32,497 nucleotides of DNA, taken from contig JAOTVC010000019.1 in assembly GCA_029863585.1 (NCBI GenBank), forward strand, positions 1 through 32,497, read 5' to 3'. This document shows, piece after piece, positions 8,241 to 19,261 of this stretch (its first letter is position 1; each line of letters begins with the position of its first letter). The position numbers were made by a program, and so were the translations under genes. The notes under the pieces were generated by a model. That model was not told where the DNA came from, did not search any database, and was given only the letters and a program-made list of their open reading frames with translations. This DNA is from Alphaproteobacteria bacterium (GTDB lineage: Bacteria > Pseudomonadota > Alphaproteobacteria > SMXQ01).

Positions 8241-9570
8241 GGCCGTCTCCCGTGCCGCGGTCCTGCCAGTTGGCAACACAGGCCGAAAGGTACGCCCCGA
8301 CGATGCCGCGGTCGAAGCTGTCGATCACGTCGCCGGCGAAGCCGGCGATCAATAGCCGGCGCGCTTCGGCCTCGGGCACGCCGCGCGCCATCAGGTAGAA
8401 CAGCGCATCATCGTCCAGATCGCCCACGGTCGCGCCATGGGCGCATTTCACATCGTCGGCGAGGATCTCGAGCTCCGGCTTGGTGTCGGCGGCGGCGCGA
8501 TCGGACAGCAGCAGCGCCTGGCTCTTCTGCCGGGCATCGGTATGAAGCGCATGGGGGGCGACGCGGATCAGGCCCTGGAAGACGCCATGGGCATGATCGT
8601 CCAAGACACCCTTGAACAGTTCCTCCGTCGTGCAGCCGGGGACGGCGTGATCGACGCGCGTGGTGTGGTCGAGCAGCTGGCGCCCGCGCCCGAGATAGGC
8701 ACCCATCAGGCGCGCATGACCGTCAGGTGCGGCGAAGGAAAGGTCGGTTTCCTGGCGCGAGACCTCCGCCCCCATGGCCAGGGCAAAGCCCGCGTAAACG
8801 GCTTCGCCGGCGACCGACACGACGGCCCGTGCCGCATGTACGGTCTTGAGGCTTTCATCCTGCACGCGGGCGTGGGTGAGGGCGGCGCCCTCGGCCAGGG
8901 ATATGTCGGTGACGGCGCTGGTGAACCCGGCTCCCGCCGCATCGGCGGCGTTGCCATAGGTCTCGACCACCTGCGCCCGGGCACCGGTGCCCAAGAGGAT
9001 CAGATTGCGGATATGGCACGCCCGGTTGGCGGTGCCGGAGGCGAGGAAGACCAGGTGGATCGGCTGGTCCAGCGCCGCGCCGTCGGCCAGGCGGATCACC
9101 GCGCCGTCGGCCATGAAGGCGGCGTTGAGATCCCACAGCGAGCCGGCGGGGTCAGAGGCCTGGCTGAGCCGGCCTTGGAGGGCGCCGGGATCGTTTGCCA
9201 GGGCCGTGGCCATGGTGGTGACGCTGACGCCCTCGGCCGGGCGAGAAATTTCGGAGAGGCCTTCATCGAAGCGCCCGTCGACGAATGTGATGCGCGCCGC
9301 GGTTTCCGTTAACTCGGGTAGGGCGTCGGGCGCCCCCCCGGCCTGGGGGCCCGGCGCGAAGGGGGCACGTTCAAGGGCGGCAAGGGTGGTGAACTTCCAG
9401 GCTTCCAGCCTGCGGCTCGGCAGGCCCGCGTCCTTGAAGCGCCCGAGGGCGTCGGCGCGCAGGCGCTCGAGCCAATCGAGGCCGGCGCCGGGCAGGCCTG
9501 AGCGCAGCGCATCGAAGGCCCGGAGATGGGCTTGGGCGGTGTTCAGGGTTTCGGTCGCGCTTTCGGTCAT
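8233..9570 (-). CDS. sufD: Fe-S cluster assembly protein SufD
   Basis: SufB/D-type C-terminal region (DHTTRVDHAVPGCTTEELFKGVLDDHAHGVFQGLIRVAPHALHTDARQKSQALLLSDRAAADTKPELEILADDVKCAHGATVGDLDDDALFYLMARGVPEAEARRLLI). Confidence 0.95.
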   Translation of the reverse strand: MTESATETLNTAQAHLRAFDALRSGLPGAGLDWLERLRADALGRFKDAGLPSRRLEAWKFTTLAALERAPFAPGPQAGGAPDALPELTETAARITFVDGRFDEGLSEISRPAEGVSVTTMATALANDPGALQGRLSQASDPAGSLWDLNAAFMADGAVIRLADGAALDQPIHLVFLASGTANRACHIRNLILLGTGARAQVVETYGNAADAAGAGFTSAVTDISLAEGAALTHARVQDESLKTVHAARAVVSVAGEAVYAGFALAMGAEVSRQETDLSFAAPDGHARLMGAYLGRGRQLLDHTTRVDHAVPGCTTEELFKGVLDDHAHGVFQGLIRVAPHALHTDARQKSQALLLSDRAAADTKPELEILADDVKCAHGATVGDLDDDALFYLMARGVPEAEARRLLIAGFAGDVIDSFDRGIVGAYLSACVANWQDRGTGDGHA

Positions 9571-9582
9571 GACGTCGGCGCC

Positions 9583-10350
9583 TCAGGCGGCGCTCTTCTC
9601 CCCGGTGAAGGCGGCGTAGCCGTTTGCCTCCAACTCCAGCGCCAGCTCCTTGCCGCCCGAGGCCACGATCCGGCCCTTGGCCAGCACATGGATATGATCG
9701 GGCACGATGTGGTTGAGCAGGCGTTGGTAATGGGTGATCACCAGCATCGAGCGGTCAGGCGCGCGCAGCCGGTTGACTCCGTCGGCGACGATTCTGAGCG
9801 CATCGATATCGAGCCCGGAATCGGTTTCGTCCAGGATCGCCAGGGTGGGTTCCAGCATCGCCATCTGGAACACTTCGTTGCGCTTTTTTTCGCCGCCGGA
9901 AAAGCCCACATTGATGGGGCGGGAGAGGAATTCCTGATCCATCTCAAGCTCGGCCAGTTCCACCTTGGCGCGCTTGAGGAAGTCCATGGCATCGAGCTCG
10001 GGCTCGCCGCGCCCCCGGCGCTGGGCGTTGACCGCGGCCTTGAGGAACACCGAATTGGCGACGCCCGGGATTTCCACCGGGTACTGGAAGGCGAGGAAGA
10101 TGCCTGCCTGGGCGCGTTCGTCGGGGGCGAGGGCCAACAGGTCCTGGCCCTTGTAGACGACTTCGCCCGCCGTCACCTCGTAGCCCTCGCGTCCGGCCAG
10201 CACGTAGGACAGGGTCGACTTGCCCGATCCGTTGGGACCCATCATCGCATGCACCTCGCCGGCGGGCAGGGTCAGGCTCAGCCCCTTGAGGATTTCCGTG
10301 CCGCCGACGGTGGCGTGGAGGTTGCGGATTTCGAGGATGTTTTCGCTCAT
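9583..10350 (-). CDS. sufC: Fe-S cluster assembly ATPase SufC
   Basis: MMGPNGSGKSTLSYVLAGREGYEVTAGEV (Walker A), GFSGGEKKRNEVFQMAMLEPTLAILDETDSGLDIDALRIVADGVN. ATG at 10350. Confidence 0.97.
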   Translation of the reverse strand: MSENILEIRNLHATVGGTEILKGLSLTLPAGEVHAMMGPNGSGKSTLSYVLAGREGYEVTAGEVVYKGQDLLALAPDERAQAGIFLAFQYPVEIPGVANSVFLKAAVNAQRRGRGEPELDAMDFLKRAKVELAELEMDQEFLSRPINVGFSGGEKKRNEVFQMAMLEPTLAILDETDSGLDIDALRIVADGVNRLRAPDRSMLVITHYQRLLNHIVPDHIHVLAKGRIVASGGKELALELEANGYAAFTGEKSAA

Positions 10351-10355
10351 CTGAT

Positions 10356-11816
<1,461 letters not shown>

Positions 11817-11833
11817 GGGTTCCAATTCGTCCT

Positions 11834-12292
11834 TCAGGCGGTGCGCGTGGTTTCGTGGCTTTCGCGGGCGGGTGCGGCGAACTGGGCGGGCGTGCCCATC
11901 AATTCGGCCAAGGACACCTCCGACAAGGCGCGCTCCACCGCCTCGTTGATCTTGTGCCAGCCGGCGCGGCTCGGGCACAGGGTCTCGACGGTGCAGATGT
12001 CGGCTGAGCGGTCGACGCACTGGGTCAGGGCGATCGGGCCGTCTATGGCGGCAATGATCTGGGCCACCGTGATGCGCTCGGGCGTGGCGGCCAGACGATA
12101 GCCGCCCTTGGCCCCGCGCACGCTGGAAACGACGCCGTCGCGCGCCAGGGTCGCCAACACCTTGCTGACCGTGGGGACGGGAAGGCCGGTGCGGGCCGCA
12201 AGGCCGATCGCGGTATGGACTCCCTTGGCGTCCGACCCCATCTGGGTCAGCAAGACGACGGCGTAGTCCGCCAAACGGCTGAGCTTGATCAT
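11834..12292 (-). CDS. Rrf2 family (IscR/SufR-like) transcriptional regulator, first gene of the suf operon
   Basis: [18 protein letters not shown]...[34 protein letters not shown]; Cys triad [17 protein letters not shown] (C-x7-C-x5-C). ATG at 12292, 17 nt gap to sufB. Confidence 0.93.
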   Translation of the reverse strand: MIKLSRLADYAVVLLTQMGSDAKGVHTAIGLAARTGLPVPTVSKVLATLARDGVVSSVRGAKGGYRLAATPERITVAQIIAAIDGPIALTQCVDRSADICTVETLCPSRAGWHKINEAVERALSEVSLAELMGTPAQFAAPARESHETTRTA

Positions 12293-12344
12293 CGATTCAA
12301 TCCACTGCGGGGAACCCGCCCCGGCTCCATTAAAGGCGACCAAT

Positions 12345-12405
12345 TTCGTCTGGATTAGAAATCGTGCATCCACGGGCCAAAGTCAACCCCGTTTGTCAGG
12401 ATTAG
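12345..12405 (-). promoter_or_regulatory. Candidate operator/promoter of the suf operon with a 14-bp direct repeat
   Basis: Minus-strand CTAATCCTGACAAA (12405-12392) and CTAATCCAGACGAA (12358-12345), 12/14 match, 47 bp apart, flanking TTGACT (12386-12381), a possible -35. Confidence 0.45.
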
Positions 12406-12795
12406 GGACGTTTCTTTCTTTAAATCAGTCCTCTAGGCCGATTGAAAAAAACCCACGAGGGCCGAATGCCGCTCAAAGTCGTCCGTTGATCGGGGGGTCC
12501 GGTCCCGGCCGAGGCTGCCGACGACCTATTCTCATGGCCTTGGGACCCAGGGCCGATTCGCTTGCTTGGCAATTCGAGCAAGAATGAACTTCTTGGTTCC
12601 CGCGATGGATCCAATTGTTCCACCGAGGTCGTAAATCACGGGGTTTTCAACAGCCTCGGCGAGAGCGGGCATCGTGGACAGGGGGGCGGAGCGGTCGGGC
12701 GGGGCAGGGCCCGGTTCGCGCTCCTGGTCGGATGCCGTCCCGGACCGCGCGGCTAGGCGGCCAGAGAGCCAGGGCTTCCGGAGGGATTGGCCGGT

Positions 12796-13827
12796 TTAGG
12801 CGTTGGACCGGGACCGCGAGAGGGACTTGAAACTGATGAGCCGCTCGGCGCCCTCGTCCCACAGCGCCAGGAACACGCAGCGGGCACTGTCGCGCAATGT
12901 GATGCGGCCGACCTCCTGCAGTTCCGGGTTTTCCCGCAAGCATTCCCGCAGGCGATAGTTGGGGATCCGGCTTGACAGGTGGTGAATGTGGTGGATGCCG
13001 ATATCCGCCGTCAGCCAGCCAAGGACGTCCGGCAGGTCGTAGAAGGAACTGCCCTGGATCGCCGCTTCGTCGAAGTCCCACTCTCCATTGCGGCGCCATG
13101 AGGTGCCTTCGAACTGGTGTTGGATGTAGAACAGCCACACCCCGGCCACCGACGACATGAAGACGATGGGACCTTGCACCATCAGGGCCTCGGTAAACCC
13201 CAGCCAAAAGCCGAGGCCGATGATCGCGCCGGCGATCACCAGGTTGGTTATCAGCACGCTGGGCAAGGCCCCGAGCTGCAGGCGCAACATGTCGAGGGGC
13301 AGCCGGAATTTGATCACGAAAAGGTACAACGGACCAAGACCGAACAGCACGATGGGGCTTCGGTAGATCCGATAGGCCAGGCGCTTCCACCGCGACAGCG
13401 CCAGGTATTCGCGCACCGTCAGAACATGGAGGTCCCCGATGCCGCGCTTGTCGAGATTTCCGGACGTGGCGTGGTGAATGTTGTGGGCCCGCCGCCAGTA
13501 GCCGTGCGGCGTCAATGTCAGCATGCCGATGGCATGCCCCAAGAGATCGTTGAGCCGTCGCGATCGGAAGTACGACCGGTGGCCGCAATCGTGCTGGATC
13601 ATGAAGAGCCGCACCAGGAAGGCGGAGGCAGGCAGGGACAACAGGAGCGTCAGCCAATAGGCCTTATGGACGGTCAGGGCCATCGCCATCCAAAGGGCGG
13701 CAAGGGGAAGGACCGTGCTGAGAAGCTGCAGGGCGCTCCGCCGAAAATCGGGCGTGGCGTAGCGGCCGGCGATACGCAGCCGGCGGCGGGAGTTGGAAAG
13801 TGAAGCCGAGTTCCGTGTTTCTGGCAC
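12796..13827 (-). CDS. Fatty acid desaturase
   Basis: Three His boxes: HDCGHRSYF, RRAHNIHHATSG, GIHHIHHLSSRIPNYRLRECL; multiple TM segments. Confidence 0.92.
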   Translation of the reverse strand: MPETRNSASLSNSRRRLRIAGRYATPDFRRSALQLLSTVLPLAALWMAMALTVHKAYWLTLLLSLPASAFLVRLFMIQHDCGHRSYFRSRRLNDLLGHAIGMLTLTPHGYWRRAHNIHHATSGNLDKRGIGDLHVLTVREYLALSRWKRLAYRIYRSPIVLFGLGPLYLFVIKFRLPLDMLRLQLGALPSVLITNLVIAGAIIGLGFWLGFTEALMVQGPIVFMSSVAGVWLFYIQHQFEGTSWRRNGEWDFDEAAIQGSSFYDLPDVLGWLTADIGIHHIHHLSSRIPNYRLRECLRENPELQEVGRITLRDSARCVFLALWDEGAERLISFKSLSRSRSNA

Positions 13828-13995
13828 TTAATCTCTATCTGTCGGTGGCACTCGAAGCTGAGCCTTGCAAAGGAAATTGGTGCTTGGGATAGGCTTTTGG
13901 CAGAACCGGACCCGGTATGGCTCGTCTTGAAGACGGGCTTCTTAGCACAATTCCCCGCAATAGCGAGCAACATTCCGGAGCATCACGTCCCTTGG

Positions 13996-14011
13996 TTAAC
14001 ACCTCGTTAAC
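13996..14011. promoter_or_regulatory. Candidate CtrA-type box (TTAA-N7-TTAAC)
   Basis: TTAACACCTCGTTAAC matches the published CtrA full-site consensus TTAA-N7-TTAA(C). Lies between the divergent desaturase and cold-shock genes. Confidence 0.4.
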
Positions 14012-14341
14012 AGCGGGAATTGAATTGGCACGGCTCGATCGATGCCGGAGCGGGTTCGCCGGTCCTCTTCTGCCGCCCGGATCGGCCGGTCATTCGGCGC
14101 CCGTCCCGGGGGAACCGTGCTTGGGTAGCCGTGGTGTTGCAGCCGCGGCCGTGGGGCGGCGCGACAATCAGCTTGCAATTGGCGGCGGGAAGGCCCATAT
14201 AGCCCTCTGTGACGGCTCCGCAGCCGGTTTAGAATTGGTCTCGCCCAAAGGCGGTTGGAACTTTCCCCTGAAATCGTTGTGCGGTCTTTCACCCCGGACG
14301 CAGTGTCGTTCCGGGCCCTAATGACTCATGAAAGCAAAACG

Positions 14342-14545
14342 ATGACCAAAGGTACCGTAAAATTTTTCAACGCCACGCGCGGCTTCGGATTCATCTCTCC
14401 CGAAGATGGATCGAAGGATGTTTTCGTCCATATCTCCGCCGTGGAGCAGGCCGGCATGTCCGCGCTCACGGAGGGTCAGACCGTGACCTTCGACGTTCAG
14501 CCCGATGCCCGCGGCCCCAAGGCCGTGAACCTGCAGGACGACTGA
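14342..14545 (+). CDS. CspA-family cold-shock protein
   Basis: MTKGTVKFFNATRGFGFISPEDGSKDVFVHISAVEQAGMSALTEGQTVTFDV: RNP1 GFGFI and RNP2 VFVH. In-frame ATG at 14321 also possible. Confidence 0.95.
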   Translation: MTKGTVKFFNATRGFGFISPEDGSKDVFVHISAVEQAGMSALTEGQTVTFDVQPDARGPKAVNLQDD

Positions 14546-14757
14546 CGACATAAAAGAGGCGATTTCGCCTCGCCCGATCTCCCGCAGTTGCGCAAGGCGC
14601 CTTACAACGAAGCGCTCCACTGCGGGAAATCCAGCTTTTTTCATCCCCGTTGTTTCCAGTTGCGCGTGGAAGCGGCAACAGCGCCCGGTATGGCGCGTGT
14701 CGGCTCGGCCCGGTGTCGGGCGCCCGCGTGCACGCCCGCGTAGAAAGAATCAGACTA

Positions 14758-15990
14758 TTGAAAAATCATCCCAGTTTTTCCGAACTTGGCATCGCCGAAC
14801 CCCTGTGTCGGGTCCTGGCCGCCAGGAACTACATGACCCCGACGCCCATTCAGGCGCGGGCCATTCCCATTCTGCTGCAAGGCCGCGACATTCTGGGTAT
14901 TGCCCAGACCGGCACCGGCAAGACCGCCGCATTCGCGCTGCCCGTGTTGCAGCATCTCTCGAACGGGCAGCGCCGCTCCGGCCCGCGCGCCCTCGTCCTC
15001 GCGCCAACCCGCGAACTAGCGATCCAGATCGCCGACGGTTTCAAGGCCTACGGCGCGCCCACCAAGCTGCGGCTGGTCATGGTCTATGGCGGTGTCTCGC
15101 CGCGCGGCCAGATCGATAAATTGCGCCGCGGCGTCGACATCATCGTCGCCACCCCCGGCCGGCTGGTGGATCTCATGAACCAGGGACATGTCGCACTCGG
15201 CGATATCGAGTGCCTGGTCCTGGACGAGGCGGACCGGATGCTCGACATGGGGTTTATCCGCGACATGCGTAAAATCGTCGCCGCGGTCCCCGACCAGCGC
15301 CAATCGCTGCTGTTTTCCGCAACCATGCCGTCCGAGATCGAGCGGCTCGCCAGGGACATGCTGCACAACCCCGTTCGGATCGATATCGCCCCCAAGGTGG
15401 TCACGATCGAATCGATCCGGCAAAGCGTCCATTTCGTCGATCAGCGCGCGAAACTCGGTTTCTTGTGTGACTTGATGGATGACGAGGACCTGTCGCGGGT
15501 GATCGTGTTTACCCGCACCAAGCGCCGTGCCGACGTCGTCGCGCAAGTCCTAGCCAAGGCCGGGATTGCCGCCCAGGCCATCCACGGCAACAAGTCCCAG
15601 GGTCAGCGCCAGCGCGCCTTGAACAGTTTCCGCGGCGGTTCCGCCCGCGTTCTGGTCGCCACCGACATCGCCGCGCGCGGGATCGACGTGCCGGGTATCA
15701 CCCACGTGATCAACTTCGAACTGCCCAACGAGCCGGAAAGCTACGTCCATCGCATCGGCCGCACGGCCCGTGCCGGGGCCGGTGGCGCGGCTGTATCCTT
15801 CTGTGACGCAGAAGAATATGCCTACCTGCGCGATATCGAGGCCCTGACCAGGATGCCGATAGCCGTCGCCAGCGGCAAGCGGCCGTCAGGTCCCGTCGCT
15901 GCGAAGCCGGCGCGAAACGGCCGGAATGGCCCCAAGCGCCAAAGCAGCCGCCCGCGCCGACAGAGCCGGGCGCGCCGCCGGGCGGCTTGA
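14758..15990 (+). CDS. DEAD-box ATP-dependent RNA helicase (RhlE-like)
   Basis: FSELGIAEPLCRVLAARNYMTPTPIQARAIP, AQTGTGKTAAF, PTRELA, TPGRLVD, DEADRMLDMGF, FSATMP, ARGIDVPGITHVINFELP, HRIGRTAR; basic C-term tail. Start uncertain: TTG at 14758 suggested by homology start, ORF opens at 14650. Confidence 0.93.
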   Translation: MKNHPSFSELGIAEPLCRVLAARNYMTPTPIQARAIPILLQGRDILGIAQTGTGKTAAFALPVLQHLSNGQRRSGPRALVLAPTRELAIQIADGFKAYGAPTKLRLVMVYGGVSPRGQIDKLRRGVDIIVATPGRLVDLMNQGHVALGDIECLVLDEADRMLDMGFIRDMRKIVAAVPDQRQSLLFSATMPSEIERLARDMLHNPVRIDIAPKVVTIESIRQSVHFVDQRAKLGFLCDLMDDEDLSRVIVFTRTKRRADVVAQVLAKAGIAAQAIHGNKSQGQRQRALNSFRGGSARVLVATDIAARGIDVPGITHVINFELPNEPESYVHRIGRTARAGAGGAAVSFCDAEEYAYLRDIEALTRMPIAVASGKRPSGPVAAKPARNGRNGPKRQSSRPRRQSRARRRAA

Positions 15991-16053
15991 TCGGCGCCTG
16001 CGCGTCCTCCGCCGCGCCATTTTCGGATCCTTCGATATGATGAGATGCAAACC

Positions 16054-16284
16054 ATGAGCCGCAAAACACCCAAGGGCAAGAGTGCCGCATTTATGGCCTT
16101 CAATGTCGTCTACGAGGACGGCATGGTGACTTCGAACCGGCGGGTCGCAAGCGACCTGCTCGACCAGACCTTCGGCGAACCGCTCGATGATCTGGTTCGC
16201 GCCGCCATCGAGGCCCAGGATAACGAGATCGCCAAGCGCGCCGGCCGCCGCCGCGCGGGTATCAAGTCCATCGCCCCGGCCTGA
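16054..16284 (+). CDS. Small conserved-looking hypothetical protein (about 76 aa)
   Basis: MSRKTPKGKSAAFMAFNVVYEDGMVTSNRRVASDLLDQTFGEPLDDLVRAAIEAQDNEIAKRAGRRRAGIKSI: low-bias composition, directly downstream of the helicase, same strand. Confidence 0.65.
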   Translation: MSRKTPKGKSAAFMAFNVVYEDGMVTSNRRVASDLLDQTFGEPLDDLVRAAIEAQDNEIAKRAGRRRAGIKSIAPA

Positions 16285-16315
16285 GGTCGGATTCGGCTCG
16301 GGGGCGGCCCTCGCG

Positions 16316-17575
16316 TCAGCCGGGGCCGCCGCCGGGCCCGTCGCCTTCGAGCGCGGCGCTCATGGCGGTCCGGCGGCGCACCGCCCATGCCCAAGCCGAC
16401 AGGCACACCACCGCACTGACCGCGACCGCGAGCCGTAGCCCGTAGTAATCGGCGAACCATCCCGTCACCACGGCGCCGAAGGCCGGTGAGCCGCGCACGA
16501 TGATCGAGTAAAGCGCCATCACACGGCCCCTGATCTCGCTCTGCACCGCGTATTGCACCAGGGTCTGGGAGCCGGTTCCCGAAACCGCCGTGGTGAATCC
16601 CAGAATGCCGATCGCGGGCAGCGCCAACCAGAAATTTGTGGTGGCCGAAAATGCGATCATCGAGACGCCGACGCCGAGCGAGGTCGTCAGCATCAGGCCC
16701 GTGGTGCCGGCGATGCGCCCGCGGCTGGCCAGCCAGCCCACGCCCACCAGGGCCCCGACCCCGAAGGTCGAGCCCAGCCAGGCCAACCCGCTGGCGCCGC
16801 GGCCAAAGACCGCATCGGCGAACCCCGGAAGCATTTCGATCATCGGCCTGGAAAACAGGGATATGGCGCATAGCATGACCAGGACCGGGGCGATGCCGGC
16901 ATGGGACGCCGCATAGCGGAACCCTTCCTTGATCTCAGCCATCATGCCGCCGCGGCTTCCGTGCGTGATCGCCGGGACCTTGCCGAGAAAAAACGGAAAA
17001 GACAGGATGTAGAGCAATTCGCCGGCGGCATGGATGGCGAAGGCCGATTCCACGCCCCAGGAAATGATCGCGATGCCGGCCAGCCCGGGCCCGGTGGCCC
17101 GCGCGACATTGAAGATTCCCGAAAATAGCGAGATACCCGAGAACAACTCCTCGCGGGGGATCAGCCTGGGCAACAGCGTATGCCGGGCCGAGGCGCCGAA
17201 CGGGGCGTTGAGGCCGGCAATGATGGAAAGCGCAAGGATGTATTCGATCCGGATCACACCGGCGTAGGTCAGGATCGCCAGGGCGGCGGCCTGGGCGAAC
17301 TGGATGCACTGATTGATCAGCAGCGGTTTGGCGGGGTTGACGCGGTCGCAGAGCCAGCCCGTGAACGGGCTCATGAAAACCAGCGGCGCCATTTCGACGA
17401 AGGCGATGATGCCGAGCCAACTGGGCGCGTGGGTCAATTCCCAGACCAGCCAACCGATGCCGATCTTCTGCATCCAATGGGTGATCATGCTGGGCGTCTG
17501 GCCGCCGACGAACCAGGCAAAGCTGGCATGGCGAAAAACGCTGAGCGATAGGGCGAGGTTGGAGTCCCGGAACAT
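16316..17575 (-). CDS. MFS transporter (EntS-like exporter)
   Basis: About 12 TM segments; FAWFVGGQTPSMITHWMQKIGIGWLVWELTHAPSWLGIIAFVEMAPLVFMSPFTGWLCDRVNPAKPLL; NAPFGASARHTLLPRLIPREELFSGISLFSGIFNVARATGPGLAG. Confidence 0.9.
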   Translation of the reverse strand: MFRDSNLALSLSVFRHASFAWFVGGQTPSMITHWMQKIGIGWLVWELTHAPSWLGIIAFVEMAPLVFMSPFTGWLCDRVNPAKPLLINQCIQFAQAAALAILTYAGVIRIEYILALSIIAGLNAPFGASARHTLLPRLIPREELFSGISLFSGIFNVARATGPGLAGIAIISWGVESAFAIHAAGELLYILSFPFFLGKVPAITHGSRGGMMAEIKEGFRYAASHAGIAPVLVMLCAISLFSRPMIEMLPGFADAVFGRGASGLAWLGSTFGVGALVGVGWLASRGRIAGTTGLMLTTSLGVGVSMIAFSATTNFWLALPAIGILGFTTAVSGTGSQTLVQYAVQSEIRGRVMALYSIIVRGSPAFGAVVTGWFADYYGLRLAVAVSAVVCLSAWAWAVRRRTAMSAALEGDGPGGGPG

Positions 17576-17728
17576 GAGGGGCGAAGCTACAGGTTCACGC
17601 TGGCGACGGATACCGGGAAAGAAGACACCACCCCGGGGCAGGGGCGCGCCGCGGGTGTCCCGATCGAGGCCCCGCGTCGGCCCCCGGTGCCAAATGTTCG
17701 CGAATCGAGGCTCAAGTCGTCGGTGCGT

Positions 17729-18499
17729 TCAGGTTGCCAGCACCCGTTCGATGTGGCGCGGTTGCTTGCAAAAGAACGCGTCCCCGGTCATCGGTTCCTG
17801 TAACTCGATGAAAACGTCCTCCATGGGTTCGTATCTGAAAGCCCGGTAACCGGCGGCGCGGAGGTCATCGAAAAGACCTTGCGCGCTGCCGCCCGCGCGC
17901 GCCAGATTCTCCTCGATGACTTCTATCATCATCGCTGGGCCGAACCGCGCAATCGTGTCCTTCGCGCCGGCCAGCATGCGCTGTTCCCAGCCTTCGATAT
18001 CGACTTTCATGAAGTCGAGCCTGTTGACGCGCTGGTCGCGCACGAACTGGTCGAGCGTCCGTATTTCGACGGTTTCGTGCAGGTATTCCCAGCCCGCCCG
18101 GCGCTCCGCCGGGGCACCGCGGTCGGGGAGCAGGAGATGGCTGAGGCCGAACCCGATGCTTCCCGATGGTTTTACGGGAACCGACAATTGCAGCGTCTCC
18201 GCGTCATCGCCGAGGCCGAAAGGCAACACGGTGACGTTGCGCAGCCTGTTGAACCGGGTGGCCCGACGCAGAATGGACAGGGCGTAGCTTCCCGGTTCGA
18301 ACGAATAGACCTGTCCATCGGCAGCCATTTTCGCGAACAGTTTGGTGAACTGGCCGGCATGGGCACCGACATCGAAGACGACGCTGTCGGAACGGATGAA
18401 GTTGGAAAGAGGACGCACCAATTCACGGTGATGCTGCTTCAGGCACGCCTTGGAAAAATGTGCCGCCCATGTGATTCGCGCTCTCGGGCTTATTCGCAT
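17729..18499 (-). CDS. FkbM family methyltransferase
   Basis: SDSVVFDVGAHAGQFTKLFAKMAADGQVYSFEPGSYALSILRRATRFN (SAM-binding) and LDFMKVDIEGWEQRMLAGA. Confidence 0.88.
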   Translation of the reverse strand: MRISPRARITWAAHFSKACLKQHHRELVRPLSNFIRSDSVVFDVGAHAGQFTKLFAKMAADGQVYSFEPGSYALSILRRATRFNRLRNVTVLPFGLGDDAETLQLSVPVKPSGSIGFGLSHLLLPDRGAPAERRAGWEYLHETVEIRTLDQFVRDQRVNRLDFMKVDIEGWEQRMLAGAKDTIARFGPAMMIEVIEENLARAGGSAQGLFDDLRAAGYRAFRYEPMEDVFIELQEPMTGDAFFCKQPRHIERVLAT

Positions 18500-18815
18500 G
18501 TGCCGTTATTCGTCAAGCAGCCGGTGGTCCAACGGAAAATCATGATGCACGGATCGGGCCGTGCCCCCCGACTTTAGACGATCGCCCGCGACCACGGTAG
18601 GCCCCCTGAGTGCAGGCGACGGGCGGCGGCGACGGTGCGGTCGGCCCCGCCGCGCGCCGACCCTGCCGTGCACCGCGCCCATGACCGCCAAGGACATGTG
18701 GATACCAATACTCGGCTTTCTAGGATCAATCCTGTTCGCCGCGGACCGTTCCCCGTTTGGATCTTCCTTGGCCACTCGATGGCGTTGGAGGGTCGTGACC
18801 TCGAAACAAAATGAA

Positions 18816-18852
18816 ATACCCCCAACGAACAAGGAGTCCGTTGGGGGTTTTC
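18816..18852. terminator. Strong intrinsic terminator hairpin, possibly bidirectional
   Basis: CCCCCAACG(18819-18827)-AACAAGGAGTC-CGTTGGGGG(18839-18847)-TTTT. Confidence 0.75.
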
Positions 18853-18925
18853 GTGGGCGATCGAATGCTGGTTTCTGGACGTCTACACGCTCAATTCGAC
18901 CGCCTTGTCATCGACTTCGAAGGGT

Positions 18926-19261
18926 CTAGTCGCCCTGGACGTCGTCGTTGCCCGGGCCACCTTGGATCCTGTCGGATCCTTCGCCGCCTTCAAGCTGGTC
19001 ATCACCCGGGCCGCCCTGGATTGTGTCGGCGCCAGGGCCCCCTTGGATGCTGTCATCGCCCGGACCGGCATCGATCATGTCGTTGCCCGCGCCGCCCGCC
19101 ACGCTGTCATCGCCCGGACCCGCTGAAATCGTGTCATTGCCGTTACCGCCGAAAATCTGACCGGCGGCACTGGTGCCGACCATCACGTCGTCGCCGTCGG
19201 TGCCACGCAGGGTTCCGGTATAGTCCTTACCGTTGTCCGGTCCGCCGACGACCTTGCCGTT
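18926..19261 (-). pseudogene. RTX (hemolysin-type Ca-binding) repeat fragment; start unclear, possibly a degraded gene
   Basis: GGNGNDTISAGPGDDSVAGGAGNDMIDAGPGDDSIQGGPGADTIQGGPGDDQLEGGEGSDRIQGGPGNDDVQGD. RTX-like sequence (TLRGTDGDDVMVG) extends upstream of the first ATG (19186) to an in-frame TAA (19264-19262). Confidence 0.65.

Noticed and set aside
7533-8615. 360-aa plus-strand ORF opposite sufS/sufD (also 8437-9312, 10545-11363)
   Set aside because: Antisense shadows within a well-supported suf operon.
12647-13657. 336-aa minus-strand ORF in another frame of the desaturase
   Set aside because: Overlaps the desaturase, whose three His boxes identify the real frame; composition is Arg/Pro/Ala-rich noise.
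13917-14321. 134-aa plus-strand ORF upstream of csp
   Set aside because: No domain signal, unusual composition, and it overlaps the probable regulatory region with the CtrA-type box.
14556-14571. GAGGCG-ATTT-CGCCTC hairpin after the csp gene as a terminator
   Set aside because: Only 6 bp and no T-tract on the plus strand; left as unassigned.
18950-19180. Short-period DNA repeats that could suggest a CRISPR or minisatellite
   Set aside because: Period and content are explained by RTX nonapeptide codons; no identical repeats with unique spacers.
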